Source: Pseudomonadota bacterium
Lineage (GTDB): Bacteria > Pseudomonadota > Gammaproteobacteria > Burkholderiales > Burkholderiaceae_C
Direction: 5' to 3'
DNA length: 47,466 nt
NCBI GenBank assembly: GCA_023390985.1
Contig: JAEWBU010000325.1
Coordinates: 1-47,466 of the forward strand
Each line of letters starts with the position of its first letter. Position 1 is the stretch's first letter. Both the position numbers and the translations under genes were made by a program. Below are positions 16,242-24,885 of the stretch, in pieces. Below the pieces are notes generated by a model that saw only the letters and a program-made list of their open reading frames with translations, was not told the origin of the DNA and did no database searches.

Positions 16242-16730
16242 TCAGCCGTGGTGGTGGCGGCCGCCGCCCATGCCGCGGTGCTGGAACATGCGCGCGGTCT
16301 CGCTGTCGAAGGTCTTCTGCTGGTCGGCGTTGAGCTGGCCGTAGAAGGCCTTGGTGGCGTCGGCGCGGCGGTCCATCTCGGCGTTGCGCTGGTCGCGCAG
16401 GATGCGCATCTGGTCGATGCGGTCCGGCGTGGTCATGCGGGACAGGGCCTCACGGTCCGGCTTGGCGCGCTGCGCGGGCGGCTGCATGGCCGCGGTGAAG
16501 CTGGTCCACGCCTGCTCCTGGTTGGGCGTGATCTGCAGCTTCTGCTTGAGCTCGGCCAGGCGCTGGTTCATCCGTTCGGCACGCTTGGCCGGATCGAACT
16601 TGCCATGGTGGTGCTCGGCCCTGGGCGCGCTCGCGGGCGGCGTGGTGGGGGACGTCTGAGCTTGGGCGGACAGGCCCAGCCCGGCCAGCAGGGCACAGGC
16701 GATCAGGTGCTTGCGGAGTTGGGGTTTCAT
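16242..16730 (-). CDS. Spy/CpxP family (LTXXQ) periplasmic protein
   Basis: A 162-residue exported helical protein. The signal peptide (1-24) ends SAQA. After a Pro-rich linker come HHHGKFDPAKRAERMNQRLAELKQKLQITPNQEQAW, the first LTxxQ-like element (ITPNQ), and GQLNADQQKTF, the second (LNADQ). Spy and CpxP are envelope chaperones or stress sensors. His clusters near residue 40 and at the very end (GGGRHHHG) suggest metal binding. AAGGATGG precedes the start. The 254-bp divergent spacer to the next gene presumably holds its stress-controlled promoter, not identified. Confidence 0.85.
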   Translation of the reverse strand: MKPQLRKHLIACALLAGLGLSAQAQTSPTTPPASAPRAEHHHGKFDPAKRAERMNQRLAELKQKLQITPNQEQAWTSFTAAMQPPAQRAKPDREALSRMTTPDRIDQMRILRDQRNAEMDRRADATKAFYGQLNADQQKTFDSETARMFQHRGMGGGRHHHG

Positions 16731-16984
16731 CGTCTTTCCATCCTTTCGGTTGCCTGGGTGCCGGTGCGGCGTCAGGTTGGAAGCAAGTGTGGGACGCCGA
16801 TGTAAGGCGGTCGTTCGCGCGACGTTGTGGCTGTGTAAAGCCCGGCGTCAACCTTGTCACGATCCGGCGCTCGGCCGCGTGCACGCCCGTGCGGACTCTC
16901 CTACCGAAAGAGCCGCGCACCGGCCACAGACAAAGGCTCATGCTGAGTCCATCATGAATGCACCGACGACCCCAGGAGCCCCTC

Positions 16985-17326
16985 ATGAAAGTGCCCCCTG
17001 CGCGGTCCTGGGCGGTGCTCCTTTTTGCCGGCGCGATGGCCGGCGCCTTCGCCCAATCCGCGCGCGATACCGAAACGCCGCAATCCATGCCCGGCCAGGT
17101 GATGAGCGACGCGCAGCCGCTGCCCGCGGAAGAACGCGACAGCACGGGCGCCGTGGTGCTCGACCAATCCCGTGTGCGCGCCCAGCAACGTGCCGGCTTC
17201 AAGGCCTCGGCCGACCGCACCGGCATCCCCTCGGCGATGGGCCACAACGTCTCGCGCGTGATGGAACGCGCGCGCAGCTGGGACGACGTGCGCGAGGCCG
17301 AAGCCCCGCAGGCGCCGCGCGACTGA
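16985..17326 (+). CDS. Small secreted hypothetical protein
   Basis: A 113-residue protein with a clear signal peptide (1-23, ending AGAFA before QSAR). The mature part is hydrophilic, without Cys or repeats, and ends ADRTGIPSAMGHNVSRVMERARSWDDVREAE. ATG 16985 has CAGGAG 8 nt upstream; an in-frame ATG at 16958 lacks a site and would bury the signal peptide. I recognise no family. It is divergent from the Spy-like gene and convergent with the pirin gene, 9 nt from it. Confidence 0.68.
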   Translation: MKVPPARSWAVLLFAGAMAGAFAQSARDTETPQSMPGQVMSDAQPLPAEERDSTGAVVLDQSRVRAQQRAGFKASADRTGIPSAMGHNVSRVMERARSWDDVREAEAPQAPRD

Positions 17327-17335
17327 CGCGCGGGC

Positions 17336-18208
17336 CTACTTCAGCCGGCCGTTGTTGAAGTCCTCGACGGCTTCGATCAGCTGCTGGCGCGTGTTCATGA
17401 CGAACGGGCCGTACTGCGCGATCGGCTCGCGCAGCGGCTGGCCCGCGATCAGCAGCGCGCGCGCCGGCTCGTTGCCCGCGGCCCGCATCACCACGCCGTC
17501 GCCTTCGTTCGACAGCACCGCCATGCGGCCGCGCTCGACGCGCGTCGCTTCGCCTGCGGCGCCTACCACCTCCACGCTGCCGCGATAGACGCAGACGAAG
17601 GCGTTGCGCGATTCCGGCAGCGGCTGCTCGAAGCGCTGCCCGCCCGCATCGAAATGCAGGTCCAGGTACAGCGGCTGCGTGACGTCACGCTGCATGCTGC
17701 CCTGCACGCCGTGGCTCTCGCCCGCGATCACGCGCACGTTCACGCCTTCGGGCGTGCGCACCTCGGGGATCTCCTCGCTCTGGATGTCCCGGTACCAGGG
17801 CTCGCGCATCTTGTCCTTCGAGGGCAGGTTCAGCCAGAGCTGGAAGCCTTCCATCAGGCCCTCTTCCTGCTCCGGCAGTTCGCTGTGCACCAGGCCGCGG
17901 CCCGCCGTCATCCACTGCACGCCGCCGTTCTGCAGCAGGCCTTCGTGGCCCGCGCTGTCGCGGTGGCGCATGCGGCCGCTGATCATGTAGGTCACCGTTT
18001 CGAAGCCGCGGTGCGGATGGTTGGGGAAGCCTGCGCCGTAGTCGTCCGGATCGTCGCTGGCGAAGTTGTCCAGCATCAGGAACGGATCCAGACGCTGTTG
18101 CAGGTCCTGCGTGAGCAGGCGCGTGAGCTTGACGCCGGCGCCGTCCGAGGTGGCCACGCCGGTGATGACGCGCTCGACGCGCCGCGGGGTTTCGACGGTG
18201 GTGTTCAT
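17336..18208 (-). CDS. Pirin family protein
   Basis: Bicupin of 290 residues. The N-terminal cupin has the metal-binding set of pirins: NHPHRGFETVTYM (His about 63, His about 65) and GRGLVHSE (His and Glu at about 107-109). The C-terminal cupin follows from about residue 185. Bacterial pirins are redox-dependent regulators or quercetin 2,3-dioxygenase-like enzymes (YhhW), and sequence does not decide between them. The last line (QYGPFVMNTRQQLIEAVEDFNNGRL) is the conserved pirin tail. It stands alone. Confidence 0.92.
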   Translation of the reverse strand: MNTTVETPRRVERVITGVATSDGAGVKLTRLLTQDLQQRLDPFLMLDNFASDDPDDYGAGFPNHPHRGFETVTYMISGRMRHRDSAGHEGLLQNGGVQWMTAGRGLVHSELPEQEEGLMEGFQLWLNLPSKDKMREPWYRDIQSEEIPEVRTPEGVNVRVIAGESHGVQGSMQRDVTQPLYLDLHFDAGGQRFEQPLPESRNAFVCVYRGSVEVVGAAGEATRVERGRMAVLSNEGDGVVMRAAGNEPARALLIAGQPLREPIAQYGPFVMNTRQQLIEAVEDFNNGRLK

Positions 18209-18354
18209 GCCTCCGATTACAGCGCGGCCGGCTTGCCCTTGCGGTGAATGGTGGTGTCAGGCGGTTCCACCCAGAACGCCCGACCGCCGCGCGAGCTCAA
18301 GCGCGGCGTCGCGTTCGGCTTGCCCAGCTTGGGGGCTGTCGTGCCCCCGCGGCC

Positions 18355-19467
18355 TCACGCCTTCAGCGCCGGGTAGTCGGTGTAGCCGCGCTCGCCGCCG
18401 CCGTAGAAGGTGGTCTTGTCGGCGGGGTTGAGCGGCGCGCCTGCGCGCAGGCGTTCCACCAGGTCCGGGTTGGAGATGTACGACCGGCCGAACGCGACCA
18501 GGTCGGCGCCCTCGGCCAGCGCCTGGCTGGCGAGCTTGCCGTCGTAGCCGTTGTTGACCATCCAGGCGCCCTTGCCGCCCGCGTCGCGGTAGATGCGGCG
18601 CACGCGCTCGTAGTCGAACGGCCGGTCCGGCAGCTCGCGCGGGCCGCCGGTCGCGCCCTCGATCACGTGGACGTAGGCCAGGCCCATGGAGGCGAGCTCG
18701 CGCAGCACGTAGTCGAACAGCGGCTGCGGCTCGGGATCGTGGATGTCGTTGGCCGGCGTCACGGGCGACAGGCGTACGCCGGTGCGGCCGCCGCCGATCT
18801 CCTGCGTGACGGCGCGCATCACCTCGAGCAGCAGGCGGGCGCGGTTCTCGATGGAGCCGCCGTAGGCGTCGTCGCGCAGGTTGGCACCGCGCTTGAGGAA
18901 CTGGTCCAGCAGGTAGCCGTTGGCGCCGTGCACCTCGACCCCGTCGAAGCCGGCGACCTTGACGGCGTCACGCGCGGCGCGGCGGTAGGCCTCGACGATG
19001 CCGGGCAGCTCCGACAGTTCCAGCGCGCGCGGCTCGGAGGTCGGCACGAAGCTGCCCTGGCCGTCCTGGATCAGGTAGGTCTTGGAGTTGGCCGCGACTG
19101 CGGAAGGCGCAACCGGCGGGCCGTTGTCCGGCTGCAGGTCGGTGTGCGAGATCCGGCCCACGTGCCACAGCTGCACGACGACGCGGCCGCCGGCGGCATG
19201 CACCGCATCGGTGACGCGGCGCCAGCCTTGCAGCTGCTCGGGCGAGTAGAGGCCCGGCACGTCGGCGTAGCCCTGGCCCTGGTGGCTGATGGCGGTGGCC
19301 TCGGTGACCAGCAGGCCGGCACTGGCGCGCTGCTCGTAGTAGCGCGCCATCAAGGGCGTGGGCACGGCGTCGGGCGCGCGGTTGCGGGTGAGCGGCGCCA
19401 TGACGACGCGGTTGGGCAGCGCCAGGTCGCCTGCGCGGACGGGATCGAAGAGGGTGGGTGCGGACAT
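18355..19467 (-). CDS. Old Yellow Enzyme-type alkene reductase
   Basis: FMN-dependent ene-reductase of 370 residues (TIM barrel), closest to the NemA/N-ethylmaleimide reductase class. The start LFDPVRAGDLALPNRVVMAPLTRNRA is typical. Other landmarks are the flavin-contacting QLWHVGR, substrate-binding EVHGANGYLLDQF (His and Asn) and the C-terminal phosphate site VAFGRSYISNPDL. It reduces activated C=C bonds or nitro compounds with NAD(P)H. ATG 19467 is chosen over the long upstream frame because family members begin at this point. It is divergent from the MFS gene across 95 bp. Confidence 0.93.
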   Translation of the reverse strand: MSAPTLFDPVRAGDLALPNRVVMAPLTRNRAPDAVPTPLMARYYEQRASAGLLVTEATAISHQGQGYADVPGLYSPEQLQGWRRVTDAVHAAGGRVVVQLWHVGRISHTDLQPDNGPPVAPSAVAANSKTYLIQDGQGSFVPTSEPRALELSELPGIVEAYRRAARDAVKVAGFDGVEVHGANGYLLDQFLKRGANLRDDAYGGSIENRARLLLEVMRAVTQEIGGGRTGVRLSPVTPANDIHDPEPQPLFDYVLRELASMGLAYVHVIEGATGGPRELPDRPFDYERVRRIYRDAGGKGAWMVNNGYDGKLASQALAEGADLVAFGRSYISNPDLVERLRAGAPLNPADKTTFYGGGERGYTDYPALKA

Positions 19468-19562
19468 GTCCACAGCGTAGTGCGGTCCGATTAGCCAGGC
19501 GTGAGCATGAGAAATCGGATGGCAGTAGGCGCGGTGTTGTCGAGCCTGCCAATAATCCGGCG

Positions 19563-20738
19563 ATGCCGCACTTCCGCCTCGCCCTCGCCCTGTCGCTGGG
19601 CGCGGCCGTGTCATTGGGCATCACGCGCTTTTCCTACGCGCTGCTGCTGCCGCCGATGCGCCAGGACCTGCAGTGGTCGTACACGCTGGCCGGCGCCATG
19701 AACACCGCCAACGCCCTGGGCTACCTCCTGGGCGCGCTCGCGACGCCGCGCCTGATGCAGCGGCTCGGACCTTCGCAACTGATGATGGCGGGCGCCCTGC
19801 TGGCGAGCGTGTTCATGGGCGTGACCGGTTTCTTCGCCGAAGCCGTGCCGTTGCTGCTGCAGCGCGTGCTGGCGGGCGCGGCGAGCGCCTTCCTGTTCAT
19901 CGCGGGCGGATTGCTGGCCGCGCGACTGGGTGCGTTGCAGCCGCGGCGCGCAGGACTGCTGCTCGGGCTGTACTACGGCGGCACGGGCTTCGGCATCGTC
20001 CTGTCGGCGCTGCTGGTGCCGGCGGTGCTCGCGATGCAGCGTTGGCCCTGGGCGTGGTGGGCCTTGTCGCTGGCCTGCTTCGTGGCGACCGCATTGCTGG
20101 CCTGGCCGGCCCATGCGCTGTCGGACGGCGGCGCCGCGAACGCTTCCGCCGCGCACGACGGCCGCGCCTTCCACTGGCGCGATTTCCTGCCGGGCCTGGC
20201 CGGCTACGCGATGTTCGGCATCGGGTACATCGGCTACATGACGTTCGTGGTCGCGCTGCTGCGCGAGCAGGGCGTGGACGCCGCGCGCATCACGCTGTTC
20301 TATGCGCTGCTCGGGATCGCCGTGGTCGCGTCCTCGCGCATCTGGGCCGGGCTGCTCGATCGCTACCGGGGCGGCGAGCCGCTGGCGGTGCTCAATGCGC
20401 TGCTCGGTGTCGCCACGCTGCTGCCCGCGCTGACGTCGGCCTGGCCGCTGGTGCTGGCCTCGGGGCTGCTGTTCGGCGCCGTGTTCCTGTCGGTGGTGGC
20501 GTCGACCACCGCGCTGGTGCGCCACAACCTGCCGCCCGCGCAATGGGCCGCCGGCATCAGCGCCTTCACCATCGTTTTCGCGGCGGGGCAGATCGTCGGC
20601 CCGACCGTGGTCGGCTGGATCGCCGACGGGCCCGGAGGACTGGCGCGCGGGCTGCTGTTCTCCGCCGGCGCGCTGTGGCTGGGCGCGCTGCTGGCATGGC
20701 GCCAGCAGCCGCTGCCCCGGCCGGTGCCGGTTACTTGA
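19563..20738 (+). CDS. YbfB/YjiJ family MFS transporter
   Basis: Inner-membrane transporter of 391 residues with about 12 hydrophobic helices. The N-terminus (SLGAAVSLGITRFSYALLLPPMRQDLQWSY) is characteristic of YbfB/YjiJ carriers, and TM11 carries FAAGQIVGPTVVGWIAD. Substrate unknown. ATG 19563 starts directly at the first helix. The 3' end overlaps the convergent GST gene by 8 bp. It is divergent from the alkene reductase. Confidence 0.9.
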   Translation: MPHFRLALALSLGAAVSLGITRFSYALLLPPMRQDLQWSYTLAGAMNTANALGYLLGALATPRLMQRLGPSQLMMAGALLASVFMGVTGFFAEAVPLLLQRVLAGAASAFLFIAGGLLAARLGALQPRRAGLLLGLYYGGTGFGIVLSALLVPAVLAMQRWPWAWWALSLACFVATALLAWPAHALSDGGAANASAAHDGRAFHWRDFLPGLAGYAMFGIGYIGYMTFVVALLREQGVDAARITLFYALLGIAVVASSRIWAGLLDRYRGGEPLAVLNALLGVATLLPALTSAWPLVLASGLLFGAVFLSVVASTTALVRHNLPPAQWAAGISAFTIVFAAGQIVGPTVVGWIADGPGGLARGLLFSAGALWLGALLAWRQQPLPRPVPVT

Positions 20739-21339
20739 GCAGGCCTTCCAGCTTCATCGCTTCCTGCACGGCCGGACGCGCGGCCATGCGCTCACGGAAG
20801 GCCACGAGGTTCTTGCGCTGCGACAGGTCGATGTTCATCGGCCGGGTCCAGTTGCTGACCGTGAACAGGTAGGCGTCGGCCACGCTGAAGTGGTCGCCCA
20901 TCAGGTAGTCGCGGCCCTCGAGCTGGCCGTCGACGAACTCGAAGCGCTGCTCCAGCTTGTCGCGGAAGACCTTCTTGGCTTCCTCCGGGATGGCCGGGTT
21001 GAAGAGGGGCGAGAACGTCTTGTGGATCTCGGTGCCGATGAAGGTCAGCCACTCCTGCAGGCGGTAGCGCGGCAGCGTGCCGTTGGCGGGCGCCAGGTTC
21101 TTCGTGGGCACCTGGTCGGCGATGTACTGGATGATGGCCGGGCCTTCGCGCAGGCGCGTGCCGTCGTCCAGTTCCAGCATCGGCACGTAGCCCAGCGGGT
21201 TGATCGCGTAGTAGTCGCTGCCGTCGGGCAGCTTGTGCGTCTTGGTGGGTGCCAGCACCGGCTCGAAGGCGAGACCGGCTTCGCGCAGCACGATGTGCGG
21301 GGACAGGGAGCAGGCGCCGGGAGAGTAATAAAGCTTCAT
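20731..21339 (-). CDS. gstA: Glutathione S-transferase, beta class
   Basis: A 202-residue GST. The thioredoxin-like N-domain starts MKLYYSPGACSLSPHI, with Cys10 as in bacterial beta-class enzymes (PmGST, E. coli GstA), GYVPMLELDDG (cis-Pro) and the glutathione-binding REGPAIIQYIAD. The helical C-domain has MGDHFSVADAYLFTVSNW, the N-capping box. It conjugates or reduces electrophiles with glutathione in the cytoplasm. The tail overlaps the convergent MFS gene. The symbol follows the E. coli GstA-like sequence. Confidence 0.93.
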   Translation of the reverse strand: MKLYYSPGACSLSPHIVLREAGLAFEPVLAPTKTHKLPDGSDYYAINPLGYVPMLELDDGTRLREGPAIIQYIADQVPTKNLAPANGTLPRYRLQEWLTFIGTEIHKTFSPLFNPAIPEEAKKVFRDKLEQRFEFVDGQLEGRDYLMGDHFSVADAYLFTVSNWTRPMNIDLSQRKNLVAFRERMAARPAVQEAMKLEGLLK

Positions 21340-21430
21340 TTGCGAGGGATCTCGTCTTCGTTGTCGCGGGAAAGCGATGCTAGCGGCCGGGGAGATTCCC
21401 TGCAGGTGCGGGGATTGCGAGAATCCGGGC

Positions 21431-22663
21431 ATGAACAGAGCAGTGAAGTGGGGAGTGGGCATCGTCGCGGCGCTGTTGCTGCTGCTGGCGATGGCGTTGT
21501 TCGGTCTTTCGCGCTGGGCGTCGAGCGACGACTTCCGCGCCCGCGCGCAGCAGCAGGCCACGCAGGCGCTGGGCGTGCCGGTGCAGCTCGGACGCCTGGA
21601 GATCGCTCTGTTGCCGACGCCTTCCGTCGCGGTGCACGACGTGCGCGTGCAGACCAGGCCCGCCATCACGCTCGAGCGCGTGGAAGCGCGGCCGGTGTGG
21701 CTGTCGCTGCTGCTCGGGAAACCCGAGCTCGGCTCGCTGGTGGTGCGCAACGCGGTGCTGCCGCAGCAGGGCATCACGGCGATCGCCGCCGCCTTGCAGA
21801 AGCAGGAAGCCGCGGCCGGCAAGCCCGCGCCTTCGAAGCCGGCCGAAGCCGCTGCCGCGCCGCAGCTGCCGCGCCGCATCGTGCTGGATCGCGTCACCTG
21901 GGTCGATGCCAAGGCGCAGAAGCTCACCGTCGATGCCGAGGTGCGGTTCGAGGACGAACTGCTGCCGCAAAGCGCGCACATCCAGGTGGTCGAGGGCCGC
22001 TTCGCCGGCGCGCGCGCGCAACTGGAGCGCCAGCCCGATGCCTGGCAGCTGCGCAGCGAGATCGGCGGCGGCACCATCACCGGCCCGCTGCGGCTGCAGA
22101 CGGTGCGGGGCGGTGGCGGCTGGCGCCTGAACGGCGACCTGGCCACGCACGGCGTCGAGGTTTCGGCGCTCACCGCACCGAGCCGCACGCTCACCGGCAA
22201 GCTGGAGGCGCGCACCTCGCTGCAGGCCGAGTTCAAGGATCCGGCCGCGCTGGCCGACGTGCTGCGCAGCCAGACGCGCTTCACCGTCCGCAATGCTCTG
22301 CTGCAGGGCATCGACCTGGCGGCGGCGGTGCGCACTTTGGGCGTCAGCCGCGAGGGCAGCACGCCGCTGGACACGTTGACCGGCCAGGTCACGACCCAGG
22401 GCAAGGTGGTCCAGCTGACCAACCTGGTGGCCACGTCCGGCATGCTCTCGGCCAACGGCAACGTCACGCTCGCGGCGGACCGCACGCTCAGCGGCAAGGT
22501 GACCGCATCGATCGGCCAGATCGCCGGCGTGCCGCTGGCCGTCGGCGGCACCATCGATTCGCCGTCCGTCACGCCGACCGGCGTGGCCCTGCCGGGCTCG
22601 GCCGCGGCGTCCGAGCTCACCGACAAGGTCGGCAAGGGGCTGCGCGGGCTGTTCGGCAAGTAA
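21431..22663 (+). CDS. AsmA-like envelope protein
   Basis: A 410-residue inner-membrane-anchored periplasmic protein. An N-terminal membrane anchor (about 6-26, GVGIVAALLLLLAMALFGL) is followed by an AsmA N-domain (DFRARAQQQATQALGVPVQLGRLEIALLP) and a C-terminal AsmA_2-like region (SREGSTPLDTLTGQVTTQGKVVQLTNL, MLSANGNVTLAADRTLSGKV). AsmA-like proteins of the RGG/Vps13-like type are linked to phospholipid transport to the outer membrane; this is one of the shorter members. A Pro/Ala linker (about 125-145) splits the domains. It is divergent from gstA across 91 bp. Confidence 0.88.
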   Translation: MNRAVKWGVGIVAALLLLLAMALFGLSRWASSDDFRARAQQQATQALGVPVQLGRLEIALLPTPSVAVHDVRVQTRPAITLERVEARPVWLSLLLGKPELGSLVVRNAVLPQQGITAIAAALQKQEAAAGKPAPSKPAEAAAAPQLPRRIVLDRVTWVDAKAQKLTVDAEVRFEDELLPQSAHIQVVEGRFAGARAQLERQPDAWQLRSEIGGGTITGPLRLQTVRGGGGWRLNGDLATHGVEVSALTAPSRTLTGKLEARTSLQAEFKDPAALADVLRSQTRFTVRNALLQGIDLAAAVRTLGVSREGSTPLDTLTGQVTTQGKVVQLTNLVATSGMLSANGNVTLAADRTLSGKVTASIGQIAGVPLAVGGTIDSPSVTPTGVALPGSAAASELTDKVGKGLRGLFGK

Positions 22664-22773
22664 GCGCTGCGCGGCTGGCCTACAACGGGCCGCGCCGGCG
22701 GCTGATGCACGCGAAAGCCCGCCTTTCCTAGCATGGTCGAGGAACGCGCCACAAGGAGCGCGTGCCGCCCTCC

Positions 22774-23628
22774 ATGCACTTGTCGACCGTCGAAACCGTC
22801 CTGGCCTACCAGGTGCGCCAGCCGTCGCACCTGCTGTTCAACATCGAGGCCGCGCACTGGCCCAGCCAGGAGATCGTGAGCGAGCACCTCACGGTGTGGC
22901 CGCCGGTGCCCCTGCGCACCTTCGTGGATTCGGAGAGCGGCAATCGCTTCATCCGCCTGGACGCGATGCCCGGCCCGCTGGAGCTGCGCTACAAGGCCGA
23001 CGTGCAGGTCGATTGCGAGCCGCTCGACGCGCAACTGCCCGAGGTGCCGGCCAGCCAGGTGCCGGATGCCGTGCTGCGCTACATGATGCCGACCCGCTAT
23101 TGCGAATCCGACGTGCTGTGCGCCTTCGCCCGCGAGCAGTTCGGCCGGCTGCCGCCAGGCCTCTCGCGCGTGCGGCACATCGTGGACTGGATCCACCACC
23201 ACATCGAGTACCGCGCCGGCAGCACCACTTCGACCACGACGGCGCAGGAAGCCCTGGCGCAGCGCGCGGGCGTGTGCCGCGACTTCGCCCACATCGGCAT
23301 CACGCTGTGCCGGGCCTTGAACATCCCGGCGCGCCTGGTGGCGGGCTACGTCTGGTTCGACGAGCCGCCGCAGGACTTCCACGCCGTGTTCGAGGCCTGG
23401 ATCGGCGGACGCTGGGTGATGTTCGATCCCACCGGCATGGCGCCGGTCGACCGGCTGGTGCGCATAGGCACCGGCTCGGACGCCAAGGACGTCGCGTTCA
23501 GCACCACCTTCGGCGAGGTGCAGATGACGCGCAAGGTCGTGACCGTGCTGGAACACGACCCGCGCTCGCCGCTGACGGAGGCCGCCCCTGCGCCGGGCCT
23601 GCCCGCGGTGCCGACCATGCCGGCCTGA
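22774..23628 (+). CDS. Transglutaminase-like family protein
   Basis: A 284-residue protein of the transglutaminase-like cysteine protease fold. An N-terminal beta domain (1-110) precedes the core with the full triad: Cys168 (AGVCRDFAH), His203 (DFHAVFEAW) and Asp218 (MFDPTGM). Members are proteases, amidases or cross-linkers; the context gives no clue. Start choice is open: AAGGAG (22753-22758) is 15 nt from ATG 22774 but only 3 nt from the in-frame GTG 22762, and neither spacing is ideal. No signal peptide is visible. Confidence 0.88.
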   Translation: MHLSTVETVLAYQVRQPSHLLFNIEAAHWPSQEIVSEHLTVWPPVPLRTFVDSESGNRFIRLDAMPGPLELRYKADVQVDCEPLDAQLPEVPASQVPDAVLRYMMPTRYCESDVLCAFAREQFGRLPPGLSRVRHIVDWIHHHIEYRAGSTTSTTTAQEALAQRAGVCRDFAHIGITLCRALNIPARLVAGYVWFDEPPQDFHAVFEAWIGGRWVMFDPTGMAPVDRLVRIGTGSDAKDVAFSTTFGEVQMTRKVVTVLEHDPRSPLTEAAPAPGLPAVPTMPA

Positions 23629-23631
23629 GCC

Positions 23632-24387
23632 TCAATCGCGGTACGAGGGATCGACGCGATCCAGCTTGCGCAGCAGGGCGGGCCAGGCGAGGTTGGCGCC
23701 CTGGCCGGCGGTGACGGTCTTCATCACCTGCGACAGGCCCTGCAGGACCCTGGGATCGACGTGCACCAGCTCGCCGCCCGCCTGCGCATCGATCTGGATG
23801 CGGCAGGTGTTCTCGAAGGTGTACATCGCGAGGAAGGCCGTGGGGACGTCGCGGCCCACGGTCAGCAGCCCGTGGTTGCGCAGCATGAAGTAGCTCTTGT
23901 CGCCCAGGTCGGCCACCAGGCGCGGCTTCTCGTCGTCGCGCAGCGCCACGCCCTCGTAGTCGTGGTACGCGAGCGAGGCCAGCACGAAGGTGCTCTGCTG
24001 GCTGATGGGCAGCACGCCGCATTTCTGGGCGCTGACGGCCACGCCGGCGCGGCTGTGGGTGTGGAGCACGCAACCGACGTCGGGCCGAGCCTCGTGGATG
24101 CAGCTGTGGATGGTGAAACCCGCCGGGTTCACCGGGAAGGGCGAGTCGATCACCTTGTTGCAGGCGGGGTCGACTTTCACCAGCGATGAAGCGGTGATCT
24201 CGTCGAACATCAATCCGTACGGGTTGATCAGGAAGTGGTGCTCCGGCCCCGGGATCCGCGCGCTGATGTGGGTGAAGACCAGGTCGCTCCAGCCGTACAG
24301 CGCCACCAGCCGGTAGCAGGCGGCCAGCTGCACGCGCAGGTCCCACTCCTGTTCGCTGACGACGTGCTTCAACGACGCGATGTTCAT
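23632..24387 (-). CDS. Class II aldolase/adducin family protein
   Basis: A 251-residue metal-dependent aldolase-fold protein. Zn-site segments are LHTHSRAGVAV and, later, FMLRNHGLLTVG; the substrate-loop region is FTHISARIPGPEHHFLINPYG. Related sequences include fuculose-phosphate aldolase and decarboxylases. The length and the adducin-like N-terminus (EQEWDLRVQLAACYRLVALYGWSDLVFTHIS) match a broad group of unknown specificity. ATG 24387 has AGGAG 7 nt upstream, which rules against the ATG 33 bp further out. It converges with the transglutaminase gene, separated by 3 nt. Confidence 0.9.
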   Translation of the reverse strand: MNIASLKHVVSEQEWDLRVQLAACYRLVALYGWSDLVFTHISARIPGPEHHFLINPYGLMFDEITASSLVKVDPACNKVIDSPFPVNPAGFTIHSCIHEARPDVGCVLHTHSRAGVAVSAQKCGVLPISQQSTFVLASLAYHDYEGVALRDDEKPRLVADLGDKSYFMLRNHGLLTVGRDVPTAFLAMYTFENTCRIQIDAQAGGELVHVDPRVLQGLSQVMKTVTAGQGANLAWPALLRKLDRVDPSYRD

Positions 24388-24442
24388 CGCAGGCTCCTGG
24401 TTGGAAAGTGAAGCGGCCATTCTCGCGCGCGGCGTGGCGGCT

Positions 24443-24694
24443 TCATCCCGTCAGCGTCTCAAGGCGCTGCAGCCACAGCAGGGCGTGCTCGTTCGAGTCG
24501 CCACACATCTCGGCCTGGGGTTTCAGGCCGCCGCAGACGGCGGGGCGCTCGGGACGGCCGAACAGCCGGCAGCGATGGAGTTCATCCAGCTGTATGCATC
24601 TCACGCCGGCGGGCTTGCCGCGGGGCATTCCAGGGATGGGGGAGGAGATGGAAGGCGCGATGCAGCACGCGCCGCATCCGGGGCGGCAGTTCAT
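24443..24694 (-). CDS. YkgJ family cysteine-cluster protein
   Basis: An 83-residue protein with the YkgJ pattern: MNCRPGCGACCIAPSISSPI with Cys at 3, 7, 10 and 11, then GVRCIQL, HRCRLF and RPAVCGGL. The Cys set is thought to bind zinc or an Fe-S cluster; function unknown. A GA-rich ribosome site (AAGAGATAAGAGAC) lies directly upstream. Its 5' leader lies in the AT-rich edge of the origin-like region, so its transcription runs away from that element. Confidence 0.9.
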   Translation of the reverse strand: MNCRPGCGACCIAPSISSPIPGMPRGKPAGVRCIQLDELHRCRLFGRPERPAVCGGLKPQAEMCGDSNEHALLWLQRLETLTG

Positions 24695-24695
24695 G

Positions 24696-24730
24696 TCTCT
24701 TATCTCTTAAATGACTTATTTCTTAGATTA
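24696..24730. promoter_or_regulatory. AT-rich segment, candidate DNA unwinding element
   Basis: 27 of 35 bases are A or T, in a window that is otherwise strongly GC-rich. It lies on the far side of TAG tract 1 from the DnaA box, where duplex opening would be expected. It also contains the leader of the YkgJ gene. Confidence 0.55.
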
Positions 24731-24743
24731 GTAGTAGTAGTAG
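24729..24743 (+). promoter_or_regulatory. DnaA-trio-like tract 1 (five TAG triplets)
   Basis: Five uninterrupted TAG units, matching the 3'-[G/A]A[T/A]-5' triplets read by DnaA on single strand. Followed by the 14-nt GC-rich spacer 24744-24757 and then the DnaA box. Confidence 0.65.
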
Positions 24744-24757
24744 GGGCTGCGCACGGC

Positions 24758-24766
24758 TGTGGATAA
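24758..24766 (-). promoter_or_regulatory. DnaA box 1A, perfect TTATCCACA
   Basis: TGTGGATAA on the plus strand, the reverse complement of the high-affinity consensus TTATCCACA. It is the only perfect box I found in the window. Confidence 0.75.
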
Positions 24767-24876
24767 CCTCATCTTTGCCTTGCCTGACAGGAACTTGGCG
24801 TCGTTTGAAGGATGTGCGGAACAGCGCTTTCGTGCTGTCGCGCCGAAAGGGACAAGTCCGGTCCAACGGCTCAGGT

Positions 24877-24885
24877 TGTGGACAA
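24877..24885 (-). promoter_or_regulatory. DnaA box 1B, TTGTCCACA
   Basis: TGTGGACAA on the plus strand, one mismatch from consensus and in the same orientation as box 1A. Identical at the equivalent place in unit 2. Confidence 0.6.

Noticed and set aside
20731..23556. A 941-codon open frame on the minus strand that runs through GST, AsmA and transglutaminase regions
   Set aside because: Only its last 202 codons (GST) are a gene. The rest is antisense to two well-supported plus-strand genes and has shadow composition (low-complexity Ser/Arg/Ala); such frames are common in GC-rich DNA.
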